From the NCBI GenBank assembly GCA_036732755.1, contig DAINBU010000037.1, positions 1 to 41,214 on the forward strand: a DNA stretch of 41,214 nt, given 5' to 3'. This DNA is from DASRRB01 sp036732755 (GTDB taxonomy: Bacteria; Planctomycetota; B15-G4; SIAN01). The notes beneath the pieces were generated by a model. It worked only from the letters and a program-made list of their open reading frames with translations. It had not been told where the DNA came from and did not search any database. Below are positions 8,901 through 15,750 of this stretch, piece after piece. The translations under genes were made by a program, and so were the position numbers. Numbering within the stretch: the stretch's first letter is position 1; every line of letters begins with the position of its first letter.

Positions 8901-11498
8901 CGCCACGTCTTCGCGGACGCCCTTCAGGAACACCCGCGCCGGCTGCTGCAAGGGCGGCCCGCCGAGCAGCCGCGCCAGCTCGTGCGCGATCGGTTGGCAC
9001 GAGAGGGCGATCGCGAAGAGCGTCCAGAGGAGCGGCGATCCCGGCAGGAAGGTCCACGCGGCGGCGAGCAGCAGCACGGTCGCGGGGGCGACCAGGCTCC
9101 GCCGCAGGTTGTCGAAGATCTTCCAGCGGCTGATCGGCGGCAGCGGATTGCGTGCACGGCCGAGCCGGGTCGGGACGCGCGGCAGGAGCCACGGCAGGAG
9201 CTGCCAGTCGCCGCGCGTCCAGCGCTGCTGCCGCTTCGCGTGCAGCAGCACGTCGGCGGGATAGTCGTCGACGACCTCGACGTCCGAGACGAGGGCCGCG
9301 CGCGCGAACAGTCCCTCGAAGAGGTCGTGGGAGAGGAGGCGGTTCTCCGGCACGCGATCGTGCAGCGCGAGCGTGAACGCGTCGACGTCGTAGAGCCCCT
9401 TGCCCGTGAAGATCCCCTCCGCGAAGAGGTCCTGGTAGACGTCCGAGACGGCCGTCGTGTAGGGATCGACGCCGGTGTCGCCGGCGTGGATCCGGGAGAA
9501 GCGCGACCCCGCGGCGCTCGACATCGTCACGCTGACCCGCGGCTGCAGCACGCCGTGGCCCTCGACCACCCGATGGTTGCGCGCGTCGAAGCGCGGACGG
9601 TTCAGCGGGTGCATCGCGACGCGGATCAGCTCCTTCGCGGCGTCGCGCGGCAGACGCGTGTCGGAGTCGAGCGTGATGCAGTAGCGGACGCTCGCGAGCA
9701 GGGAGGAGTCGCGCGGCGACGCGACGAAGCTCGTATCGGTCGCGCCGCGCAGCAGGCGATTGAACTCCTCGATCTTCCCGCGCTTGCGCTCCCAGGCCAT
9801 CCAGACGCCCTCGGCCGCGTTCCAGCGGCGGATGCGGTGGAACAAGTGGAAGCGGTCGCCCTTCGCTTCGCCATGGAGCCGGTTCAACCGCTCGATGCCG
9901 CGGGTCGCGACGTCGAGGATCTCGGCGTCGCCGGGGACTTCGGGCGCGTTCGCGTCCGCGAAGTCGCCGAGGATCGCGAAGTGGACGTTGGCGTCCTCGT
10001 TTCCGAGCGCCTGGACCTCGACGTGGTCGAGGAGCCGCTCCACGTCCGCGACGCTCGTCAGGAGCGTCGGGACGATGACCATCGTGCGCGCCTCGGGCGG
10101 CACTCCGCTCTCGAGCTCGAGACGCGGCAGCCGGCGCGGCGGCGCGAAGACGACGACGAAGGCGTGCACGAGCTCGGTGGCGAGCTGGCTCGCGGGGATG
10201 CAGACGAGGAGCGCGGCGGCGATCCGCCAGCCGACGCCCGTCTGCGTCGCCGCGGCCCCGAGCGACACGAGCAGCGTGATCGCGGCGAGCGACCCGAGAT
10301 AGAGCCCGCTCGCGTGCCGGAATCCGGAGCGTCGCAGCGCGCTGCGCAACGTCGGACGGAAGGCCAGATGGGCTTCGAGGTCGCGCCGCCCCTTCCCGAT
10401 CAGGTGGTACCCGACGTGGTGGGCGCGCTCGTCGGCGCCCGGCTGCTCCGTCGCGGCGCGCGCGCTCTCGACCGTCCGCAGCGCGACCTTCAGCTGTTCT
10501 TCCGCGGTCGGGCCGGCCAGCTCCTCGACCGCGTGCCGGTAGCGGTCGCGGCTCGCGAAGTCCATCTTCGCGTAGACGTTCGCCGGGTCGCGTCGCAGCA
10601 CCTGCTCGACCACGCTCTCGCGCTCGAAGAACCGGCTCCAGTCGAGCGCCGAGCAGAAGCGCAGGCTGGTGATCGCGTTCTCCATCGAGACCAGCCGCGC
10701 GGCGACGTTCTGGCTGTCGGCCCGGATCGCCTGCTCGGCGTCGATGCCGGCGGCGGCGAGCCGCTCCTCGAGCGCCGCGCGGATCCGGGCGCAGGTCGGT
10801 CCGTGCTCCCTCAGCCGCTGCAGGACCTGCGCCGTGTAGGCGTTGGCGGGCGCCTCCGGCAGCGGCGGGATCGTGTCCGCGTCGGCGCTGCACTCGATGT
10901 CCGCGAAGACGCGGTCCGCTTCGATCCGACGGGCGCGCCGCTCGAGGATCTCCGCGGACAGGCGCCGGATGCGGTCGAGCAGGGCGACCTTCAGCATCGT
11001 CGGCCAGGCCCACAGCTCACCGATCGTCCAGGGCGCGACGGAGTGGAAGGCGGCCACGAGGTGGTGCATCCGCTCCGAGTCGATCCGCCCGTCGCTGACG
11101 CCGATCAGTTCGACCGCGATCGCCTCGATGCGGGCCGTGAAGTTCGACTCGCGTTTCGGGAGCTTCGGGAGCTCGCGGAAGAAGTCCTTCGGGAGGTTGC
11201 GCTGGATCTCGACGACGTCGGCGTCGATGGTCGGGAAGTTGTCGAGCAGCCACTCGGTCGCCGGCTCGACCGGCTCGTCACGATGGACGTCTTCCGCGAG
11301 GACGCGGTAGGCCGCGCGCAGGAACCGTTCGTTGTCGGCCAGGCGTCTGAAGAAGCGGTGCGAGCCGCGGCGGGAGCGGCGGGCGAGACCGAAGCGCGCC
11401 GCGAGAGCGCGGGCGTGCGCCTCGAGACCGTCGATGCCGAGGAGCTGGACCCGTTGGCTGCTCCTCTCGCCCGGCGCCGGCGTCACCGCCGACGTCAC
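2937..11498 (-). CDS. ndvB: Cyclic beta-1,2-glucan synthase (NdvB/ChvB type, GT84-GH94)
   Basis: A 2853-aa multidomain membrane enzyme that polymerises UDP-glucose into beta-1,2-glucan and cyclises it. Order of domains: an N-terminal family block (RNLPKDFFRELPKL, about 95-110); membrane helices near 395-450; a GT84 domain with the acidic motif CITLDSDTRLP (about 605) and the QQRWTRGDW motif (about 757); further membrane helices (about 790-960); a glycoamylase-like region (SPTNIGLGLLS about 1036, YMAHHQGMSL about 1480); then two GH94-type sandwich modules (from about 1560 and 2066) and the phosphorylase-like catalytic motif GSGDWNDGM near 2518. Length matches ChvB/NdvB (about 2800 aa). The start codon is GTG with only a weak GGAAG nearby. 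It stands alone, with no exporter (NdvA/ChvA type) adjacent. Product assignment is strong; whether it makes cyclic glucan in this lineage is inferred. Confidence 0.93.
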   Translation of the reverse strand: MTSAVTPAPGERSSQRVQLLGIDGLEAHARALAARFGLARRSRRGSHRFFRRLADNERFLRAAYRVLAEDVHRDEPVEPATEWLLDNFPTIDADVVEIQRNLPKDFFRELPKLPKRESNFTARIEAIAVELIGVSDGRIDSERMHHLVAAFHSVAPWTIGELWAWPTMLKVALLDRIRRLSAEILERRARRIEADRVFADIECSADADTIPPLPEAPANAYTAQVLQRLREHGPTCARIRAALEERLAAAGIDAEQAIRADSQNVAARLVSMENAITSLRFCSALDWSRFFERESVVEQVLRRDPANVYAKMDFASRDRYRHAVEELAGPTAEEQLKVALRTVESARAATEQPGADERAHHVGYHLIGKGRRDLEAHLAFRPTLRSALRRSGFRHASGLYLGSLAAITLLVSLGAAATQTGVGWRIAAALLVCIPASQLATELVHAFVVVFAPPRRLPRLELESGVPPEARTMVIVPTLLTSVADVERLLDHVEVQALGNEDANVHFAILGDFADANAPEVPGDAEILDVATRGIERLNRLHGEAKGDRFHLFHRIRRWNAAEGVWMAWERKRGKIEEFNRLLRGATDTSFVASPRDSSLLASVRYCITLDSDTRLPRDAAKELIRVAMHPLNRPRFDARNHRVVEGHGVLQPRVSVTMSSAAGSRFSRIHAGDTGVDPYTTAVSDVYQDLFAEGIFTGKGLYDVDAFTLALHDRVPENRLLSHDLFEGLFARAALVSDVEVVDDYPADVLLHAKRQQRWTRGDWQLLPWLLPRVPTRLGRARNPLPPISRWKIFDNLRRSLVAPATVLLLAAAWTFLPGSPLLWTLFAIALSCQPIAHELARLLGGPPLQQPARVFLKGVREDVALAVAQVGVTLTLLVFTGASALRAIVVTLHRMAISRRRLLEWQSAAAASAKAREVAGRGALRRYFRSMAASPAFALVLLAAVLVFRPAALPAALPLLGLWLAAPAIAGWLSTPVRPASSDLDPEDRAQLSRRARRAWRYFEELVGPADHWLPPDNLQEVPVETIAHRTSPTNIGLGLLSTLTARDLGFLTSRQLADRLDPMLTTVESLERFEGHLLNWYDTRTLAPLPRKYVSTVDSGNLAGALIALATALPRLANEPVDAAIRREAVTTTANLLRESVEALPAGALQTDPVVASLRRDVARFLLDPQLDDPALAEPGWRERAAALRALAARTRELDDVIHWTGALADAVAHAPGEDAPAELVERFDALARRARALVDGMNFKFLFDPQRKLFSIGFLLADPDGPGRLDPGYYDLLASEARLASFIAIAKGDVPQRHWFRLGRALVDVHRQPALVSWSASMFEYLMPLLLMRAYPGTLLETSCRNALRRQIDYGEERGVPWGISESAFNFVDRRNQYQYKAFGVPGLGLKRGLADHLVVAPYATALAVLIDPRAAAENLRALSRLGLEGRFGDYDAIDFAEAGRIDLAASLASPASSPQADGGVVVRTYMAHHQGMSLVAFGEALLGASTRDPPMVARFHGDPQIQATESLLQERVPRSAPITQPRPPSAKSEPPVVPAAPRRYRTPHTLHPQAHFLSNGAYTTVVTNSGGGASLCRASAVSRWREDRTRDGGSQFIYLRDVRSGEVWSATHQPTGREAESYLVTFLPDRALFRRVDDGIETQLEIAVSPENDVEVRRLSVTNRSSRPREIEVTSFVELALATVAEDLAHPAFGKLFLETSYSPAHSAILCARRPRAAGEAGAVALHVLSVEGRMQGAVEWETDRARFLGRGRDPADPIALDGRSLSGTTGAVLDPIASLRVRIRLATGGVMRMAFTTGIAPDPEKALALAERYHDPAAAARSFALAFTNARVELAHLGMAPEEAQVGMDLASRVFYTDPSLRAEPELLATNTLGQPGLWSHGISGDLPILLVRVVGEGDLPLIRQVLRANDLWRLKGLAVDIVLLNEHPTSYRDQVHDQISALLESGSWVAAKGRTGGGVFLLRSDTLGDAERVLLSAAARAILRGDRGGIADQLQGPFDRRRPPPRFVPRHALPPSPAPRIAEPPVPPLKLMNGRGGFSSDGREYVVVLEGDAETPLPWTNVIANPGFGTIVTASGVSFTWSENSRENRLTAFANDPVTDPLSEAVLIRDDETGETWSATPGPLKRRPDDSRWIVRHGAGVTRFEHEASGIAQELAVFVDDADPVRFALLRLSNRSGRRRRLSLFAYAEWTLGPARPGERLHVVTEVDAASGGVLAHNPFNQDFKGRVAFFASEMRPDSVTGDRTEFLGRNGSLRRPAALGRWELSGATGAGLDPCAALRCVVDLAIGETCELVFVLGQGRDRADAQRLIARHADVTAAKAALDRVERGWNETLDAVQVETPDDSFNLILNRWLQLQVIACRLWARSGYYQPGGAYGFRDQLQDVMAIASSRPDLCREHLLRAAARQFVEGDVQHWWHPGSGVGVRTRCSDDLLWLPFAVAHYVESSGDRAVLDVAIPWLVAPPLKPGEDGAYGAPAVSAESAPLYDHCVQAIDRGLTSGPQGLPLIGSGDWNDGMNLVGKLGRGESVWLGWFLHMVLTRVAPICEARGDAARATRYRSEAVRIAERVELAWDGDWYRRAYFDDGTPLGSAQDAECRIDAIAQSFAVLSRAARPQRAELATNAVRTHLIRRDAGLILLLTPPFDRTAHDPGYVKGYVPGVRENGGQYTHAAVWTAMAIARLGNGDEAVELFHMINPINHARTLPDAERYKAEPYVTAGDVYAHPMHLGRGGWTWYTGSAGWLHRLGLESILGVVRRGATLSVDPCIPAGWDRCFVRCRFGRTTWEIVITNPSRRCRGVATATLDGERVVATAIPLVDDGAVHKVEIVLGDPAAAATTTAAVAVRGA

Positions 11499-11690
11499 GA
11501 CTTCCGCCGATCATCGGATGGGGCGGCGCGGAGCGTCAAAGACATCGTCGACAAGTCGGTGCATCCCGTCGGCACCCGCCCCGACACGCACAATGGAGAA
11601 ACGGCCGGCCGAAGTCGTGGGACGAATTGCAGTGCGTGGTGCTTTCGCCGCTACTTTGCGGTGCTGCGCGCCGCGAACGGCTGACGGCGC
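11499..11690. other. Upstream region of the glucan synthase gene
   Basis: This 192-nt stretch separates the glucan synthase start from the end of the ferritin-like gene, both on the minus strand. From that direction it is the space after the upstream transcription unit's last gene... the order is ferritin-like gene stop at its right edge and glucan synthase start at its left edge. It must hold the synthase promoter if the two genes are not cotranscribed. I see no coding potential, no strong terminator hairpin and no recognisable operator. Confidence 0.4.
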
Positions 11691-12140
11691 TCAGGAACGG
11701 AGCTCGGCGATCAGGTCCGACAGGTCGTCGGCGTGCTTCTCCTCGGCGTCGAGGAGACCTTCGATGAGCGGACGCGTGGACGGATCGTCCGAGGCGAGGT
11801 AAGGGATCATCCGGCGCAGCGAGTGGATCGCGACGAGTTCGCCGGCCAGGTCGTGCTGGAGCGCCTCGCGCAGGGTCTGTCCCTTCGGAATGTCCGCGTC
11901 GCGCAGCAGATGGACGATGCGCGCGACGATGCGGGCGTCCGAGCGCGCTTGTCCGGGTGGAAGGGCGAGGCGCCGGCGACGCAGCCAGCGCACGACCTCG
12001 ACCGCGGACGCGGAGTCCAGGCGCCAGCGAGGGCTCCCGGGATCGCCCCCGAACTCCTGCACGAGCGCACCGTCGTCGGGAGCCCGCTGCTGGGACTCGG
12101 ATGCCGGGGATCGCGCGGGGATCGGGTTGATTTCGGACAT
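11691..12140 (-). CDS. Small ferritin-like domain protein
   Basis: A 149-aa protein whose C-terminal half resembles the last two helices of a ferritin/bacterioferritin bundle: LREALQHDLAGELVAIHSL with Glu101, then LLDAEEKHADDLSDL with an ExxH pair (Glu133, His136), the usual di-iron ligand pattern. The N-terminal 40 residues look disordered, followed by a helical stretch rich in Arg. Only one ExxH is present, so a metal site would need dimerisation or the fold may be degenerate. The ATG at 12140 gives the compact protein; the upstream in-frame extension to 12323 overlaps the PRC-barrel gene and looks spurious. There is no Shine-Dalgarno upstream (the strand reads CCTCCTTCC). It follows the PRC-barrel gene by 92 nt on the same strand, a pairing that suggests a stress-related unit. 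Iron binding is inferred. Confidence 0.65.
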   Translation of the reverse strand: MSEINPIPARSPASESQQRAPDDGALVQEFGGDPGSPRWRLDSASAVEVVRWLRRRRLALPPGQARSDARIVARIVHLLRDADIPKGQTLREALQHDLAGELVAIHSLRRMIPYLASDDPSTRPLIEGLLDAEEKHADDLSDLIAELRS

Positions 12141-12232
12141 GGAAGGAGGCTCGCTGGCGTCACCCTCGAAACCGCGTCGCAGCTCGCTTCGGACCGGGCA
12201 AGCCCGTGCGAGCTGCGACGCGGGAACGTCAC

Positions 12233-13183
12233 TCAGTGCGTGCCCGAGTTCGGGTCGCGCTTGTCCTTGCTCGAGTTCCAGAACGGATCCTGGCCGTAGT
12301 ACTTGTGGATGTCGGCGCCCCACTGGCGGTCCGCCATGTTCGGCCAGTTCTTCTTGTCGAAGCCCGGCGCCGCCTTCAGCCGGTCCTTCGCGACGTCGAG
12401 GACGACCTTGTCGTCGTCCTTCTCGGAACGGGTCAGCGACGAGAACGGGATCGCGAAGAGCTTCTCGCCCATGCCGAGGATCCCGCCGAAGGAGAGCACC
12501 GCGTAGACGACGCGGCCGGTGCCGTCATCGATGACGAAGTCGTCGATGTCGCCCAGGTTCTTGCCGCCGGTGTCCTCGACGTCGGTGCCGATCGCCTTCG
12601 ACATGCGGCACATGCCACGCGCGTGGAGGCGGTCCTTGTCGAGCGCGTCCTTGCTGATGTGCGTCGGGTCGAGACTGGCCGTCGTCGGCACGTCCCAGTA
12701 GGGCGAGGCCTTGTAGTAGTCGTGCACCGACTTGCCGTAGTTGCGGTCGAAGGTCGGCCACGTGTCGGCCGCGAACTTCGGCGCCTTCTCGAGCTGCGCC
12801 TTGGTCAGGTCGGCGACGACGCAGGTCGCGTCGTCGGTCCGGACCACCTTCGCGAAGGGGATCGCGAACAGGCTCTCGCCGACGCCGAAGGTTCCTCCGA
12901 ACGAGAGGATGGCGTAGCCGACCGTGCCGGCCTCCCGGTCCATGACGAGGTCCTCGACCTTGCCGATCTCCTCGCCCTTGGTGTTCTTGACCTTGCAGTT
13001 CAGGAGCTTCGTCCCGCGGCGGACGCGGCCGACCACTTCGTCGTTCGCCTCGCGCTTCTCGCGGCTCGCCGGCGCGGGATCCTGCGGTTTCGTGGGGGCG
13101 GGAGGCGTCTGCGCGAAGGCGGCAGCGGACCCGAGAAAGAGACACGACGCCGCAAAGGTCGCGGCGTTCAGTTTCCAATGCAT
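12233..13183 (-). CDS. Secreted protein with two PRC-barrel domains
   Basis: A 316-aa protein with an N-terminal signal peptide ending near AAAFAQ (residue 25), then a Pro-rich linker and two PRC-barrel domains. They lie at about 55-130 and 187-270 and are internal duplicates: VGYAILSFGGTFGVGESLFAIPF in the first is mirrored by a very similar strand-turn in the second (VVYAVLSFGGILGMG, then EKLFAIPF). Each barrel is followed by a similar aromatic tail (WPTFDRNYGKSVHDYY; WPNMADRQWGADIHKYY). PRC barrels act as small protein- or RNA-interaction modules in photosynthetic reaction centres and RimM; in secreted two-domain forms the role is unknown. The start is the only ATG ahead of a good signal peptide. 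A perfect 7-bp inverted repeat lies 28-42 nt upstream. Confidence 0.8.
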   Translation of the reverse strand: MHWKLNAATFAASCLFLGSAAAFAQTPPAPTKPQDPAPASREKREANDEVVGRVRRGTKLLNCKVKNTKGEEIGKVEDLVMDREAGTVGYAILSFGGTFGVGESLFAIPFAKVVRTDDATCVVADLTKAQLEKAPKFAADTWPTFDRNYGKSVHDYYKASPYWDVPTTASLDPTHISKDALDKDRLHARGMCRMSKAIGTDVEDTGGKNLGDIDDFVIDDGTGRVVYAVLSFGGILGMGEKLFAIPFSSLTRSEKDDDKVVLDVAKDRLKAAPGFDKKNWPNMADRQWGADIHKYYGQDPFWNSSKDKRDPNSGTH

Positions 13184-13210
13184 TCACGGCTCCAAGTCAA
13201 ACAATCACGG

Positions 13211-13225
13211 CTCGAGAATCTCGAG
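13211..13225. promoter_or_regulatory. Inverted repeat upstream of the PRC-barrel gene
   Basis: CTCGAGA-a-TCTCGAG is a perfect 7+7 bp inverted repeat with a 1-nt centre, 28 nt upstream of the PRC-barrel start codon. Its position would suit an operator or a 5'-leader hairpin. There is no second copy that I could find and no known consensus match, so the assignment is weak. Confidence 0.25.
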
Positions 13226-13418
13226 AGATGCGACCAGACGGTGCTGAGCGCATTGGGTCCAGGGCAACCTGCATGCCGGCGTCGACATTCATTGCGACGC
13301 GCGGATGTCGCCGCGAATGGCTGCGTTCGCGGTCGATTCGCCGCCGATTCGCCCGCGCACCCTCGAAACCGACCCGGCGCGGCGACGGCTTTCTACAAAG
13401 CGTGTCGCGCCTCGCGCG

Positions 13419-14042
13419 TCACTTCGCGCGGGCGTACTGCATCTCGATCACCTTGGTGTTCGTCTCGCCGATCGCAAGGTCGTGCACCTCGATCGCGAAG
13501 TGGTCGTCGTCCTTCCAGCGGTAGATGTACTTCACTTCCTTGCCGATCTCGCCGGTCAGGTACTCGTCCATCTTGCCGTACAGGATCAGCGCGTTGCCGG
13601 ACTGGTCGGCGATGCCCTGCGCGTGGAGCATCATGGTGTTCATGTTGTCGACCGAGGTCTGCACGAACGCGTGCTTGAAGTTGTCGTAGCCGAGGAGGTA
13701 GAGGCTCTCGTAGCTCGCATTGATCCAGAACTGGCCCTTGAGCTCGCCCTTCACGAAGCGGCCGCCCAGGATCGACGTGAACTCCGCCTTCGACTTGCCG
13801 ACCGGCTGGCCCCCCATCGTCGACGTGACGTCCCACTTGCCGACGAAGCGCTCGAGCTTCTTGTGGGCGGCCGACGGCGCGGTCCACTTCTTCGCCGCCT
13901 CCATCATCTTCGCCATTTCGTCGCCGCCCTCCTGCAGCGGCGCGGCGGCGGGAGCCGCGGGGTCGGAGGAAGCAGCGAAGCGCGCGGCCGTGGTGACGAG
14001 TCCGACGGCAACCAGCGCGAGGGCGATCGATCGGGACGACAT
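13419..14042 (-). CDS. Exported DUF1579 family protein
   Basis: A 207-aa protein with a signal peptide (MSSRSIALALVAVGLV, cleavage likely in the Ala-rich stretch near residue 25) and a DUF1579 lipocalin-like domain from about residue 55 to the end. The domain begins HKKLERFVGKWDVTSTM, the characteristic opening of the family, and continues as alternating strands (FTSILGGRFVKGELKGQF; YLLGYDNFKHAFV). The reading frame starts at an ATG preceded by AGGAGAGG at ideal spacing. It lies 36 nt after the M56 peptidase gene on the same strand, so it is probably the third gene of the BlaI-controlled operon. DUF1579 has no known biochemical function; the context suggests a periplasmic product under the same signal. 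Confidence 0.85.
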   Translation of the reverse strand: MSSRSIALALVAVGLVTTAARFAASSDPAAPAAAPLQEGGDEMAKMMEAAKKWTAPSAAHKKLERFVGKWDVTSTMGGQPVGKSKAEFTSILGGRFVKGELKGQFWINASYESLYLLGYDNFKHAFVQTSVDNMNTMMLHAQGIADQSGNALILYGKMDEYLTGEIGKEVKYIYRWKDDDHFAIEVHDLAIGETNTKVIEMQYARAK

Positions 14043-14078
14043 GGCCTCTCCTTCGATTTCGGGGTTCCGGGTTCGCGA

Positions 14079-15215
14079 TCAGCGGGGCGCGTCGGACGAC
14101 GCCGCGTCCGCCGCGAGAGCGAGGACGGACCAGTGCAATTGCAGGCAGCCGGGCGGCCGCGCTCCGCGCGCCGCGGCCTCGACCGTCGCGCGCGCGAGCC
14201 GGCGCAGCGGATCGAAGTCGGTCGCGGCGGCGACGGCGCGCCCGAGCTCGGCGCCCGCCGTCGGCAGCACGACCCCCGCGATCGCCGCGACGACCAGCGC
14301 GGTGAGCAGGCGCTCGCGGCGCGGCCGTACGCGGCGCGGGCGCGCGAGCCAGTCGAGGCGCGCGAAGAGGGAGCCGGCCACGCTCCAACCGTGCGCGCCC
14401 GCGGGCAGCGGCTCGTCGAAGCGGCGCGCCGCGGCGTGCAGGAGCGTCCGGCGGTAGCTCGCGAGGCGGCGCGCGTCGCCGCCGAGGTGCGCGGCGACCG
14501 TCGCGTCGCAGGCGAGCTCGCGCAGCGCAGCGAGCCGGCGCGCCACCAGCCAGACCAGCGGGTGGAACCAGAAGAGGCACGCGACCGCGGCGCCGAAGCG
14601 CGCGCAGAACGGGTCGTGTCGTTTCAGGTGGGCGAGCTCGTGCAGCACGACGTCCTCGAGCTCGCGGTCGGAGAGCGACGCGGTTGCGCCGGCCGGCAGG
14701 ACGACGCACGCGGCGCGGCCCCCGAAGACGAGCGGCGCCGCGACGGCGTCGCTCTCGAGAAGGCGCGGCGCGCGGCGCAGGCCGAGGTCGGCGGCGAGCG
14801 AGAGCACGCGCGACGCGGCGCGCGCCGGCGCCTCCGTCGCGCCGCGCTCGATCCGGCGGCGCGCGCGGCGGCTGCGGAACGCCGTGCCGAGCAGCAGCGT
14901 CGCCGCGACCGCGCCCCACGCGAGCAGCGCGATCCCCGCGAACGACGGCAGCGCCGGCGCGGACGGCGCGAGCCGCGCGAATTGCGCGATGGACTCCGGC
15001 ATCGCCACCGTCCCGGGCACGACGGCCGGCCCGACGCCCGGCGGCACCAGCAGCTTGAAGAGCACCAGCAGGTGCAGCGCGACGCGCAGCCGCGGCCACG
15101 CGAAGCGCGCGAGGAGCCGATCGGCCGCGAGCACCACGAGCGCGAGCACGCCCGCCTGCAGCGATGCCGCGACGAGCCACCCCCACCCGACGGCCGCGAC
15201 GTCCGCCGCGCTCAC
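14079..15215 (-). CDS. M56 family (BlaR1/MecR1-type) membrane metallopeptidase
   Basis: A 378-aa membrane zinc peptidase. Hydrophobic helices lie at about 10-32, 43-60, 92-112, 205-225 and 285-305. The zinc motif HELAH is at 192-196, followed by the downstream acidic ligand block ELACD (233-237), as in BlaR1/MecR1. In that family the peptidase senses an envelope signal and inactivates the partner BlaI repressor. Here the protein ends about 70 residues after its last helix, with no penicillin-binding sensor domain (BlaR1 is about 600 aa), so the signal is probably not a beta-lactam. The GTG start overlaps the blaI stop in a GTGA, showing translational coupling. The pair is a standard BlaI/M56 two-gene regulatory unit. 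Confidence 0.88.
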   Translation of the reverse strand: MSAADVAAVGWGWLVAASLQAGVLALVVLAADRLLARFAWPRLRVALHLLVLFKLLVPPGVGPAVVPGTVAMPESIAQFARLAPSAPALPSFAGIALLAWGAVAATLLLGTAFRSRRARRRIERGATEAPARAASRVLSLAADLGLRRAPRLLESDAVAAPLVFGGRAACVVLPAGATASLSDRELEDVVLHELAHLKRHDPFCARFGAAVACLFWFHPLVWLVARRLAALRELACDATVAAHLGGDARRLASYRRTLLHAAARRFDEPLPAGAHGWSVAGSLFARLDWLARPRRVRPRRERLLTALVVAAIAGVVLPTAGAELGRAVAAATDFDPLRRLARATVEAAARGARPPGCLQLHWSVLALAADAASSDAPR

Positions 15216-15622
15216 TTCGCGTCTCCGCCGACGTCGTCCGTGTCGTCCGCGTCTCGAGCGTCGTCCGCGAGGAGCTTGCGCAGCCGGGCGCGCTCCTGGT
15301 CGGAGAGCGGGCCGCCCTCGACGAGGTGGTGGACGAACGCGCCGTACGCGCCGCCGAAGGCGCGCTCGACCAGCGACTTCACCGCCGACTTGCGTGCCGC
15401 GAGTCGCGACACCTTCGGACGGTAGGTCGCGACGTTGCCCTTCATCTCCTCGGTGACGGCGCCCTTCTCGACGAGCCGCGTCAGCATCGTCTTCACGGTC
15501 GTGTAGGCCCAGCCGGGCTGCTTGCCGAGCCGCTCGATCACGTCGCGCGCGCTCGACCGCTCCCGGCCGGCGCCCTGCCAGAGCGCCTCCATCACGATCC
15601 ACTCGGCGTCGCTGAAACGCAT
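15212..15622 (-). CDS. BlaI/MecI/CopY family transcriptional repressor
   Basis: A 136-aa winged-helix repressor. It opens RFSDAEWIVMEALW, the typical BlaI start, with the recognition region WAYTTVKTMLTRLVEKGAV (about residues 38-56) and a C-terminal dimerisation helix (LSDQERARLRKLL). The ATG at 15622 matches family length; a GTG-started extension to 15673 adds non-conserved residues. The stop overlaps the M56 gene start by 4 nt. A perfect 20-bp palindrome lies 69 nt upstream of the start and contains the TACA/TGTA half-sites usual for BlaI operators, so autorepression of blaI-M56-DUF1579 is likely, relieved by cleavage of BlaI through the M56 partner. Confidence 0.9.
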   Translation of the reverse strand: MRFSDAEWIVMEALWQGAGRERSSARDVIERLGKQPGWAYTTVKTMLTRLVEKGAVTEEMKGNVATYRPKVSRLAARKSAVKSLVERAFGGAYGAFVHHLVEGGPLSDQERARLRKLLADDARDADDTDDVGGDAK

Positions 15623-15690
15623 CGCAGCCCTGGTTTCCCTGCCTTCCGCGCGATTCGTCGCCTGCTCGTGCACGGCTCGGCGCGGACGGA

Positions 15691-15710
15691 TCTTCTACAC
15701 GTGTAGAAGA
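15691..15710. promoter_or_regulatory. BlaI-type operator palindrome
   Basis: TCTTCTACAC followed by its exact reverse complement: a perfect 20-bp dyad with no spacer. BlaI/MecI dimers bind palindromes built on TACA-N-TGTA cores, which is what this contains. It sits 69 nt upstream of the blaI ATG and 41 nt after the end of the SIS gene. I found no second copy in the window. Confidence 0.8.
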
Positions 15711-15750
15711 CGGTAGGCCGGCGGGCGCGCGTCGTCAAGACGGCGCCGGC

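Noticed and set aside
4539..11684. A 2381-codon open frame on the plus strand opposite the glucan synthase
   Set aside because: GC-rich codon structure keeps antisense frames open. The translation is Arg/Asp-rich without motifs, while the minus strand has a complete known enzyme.
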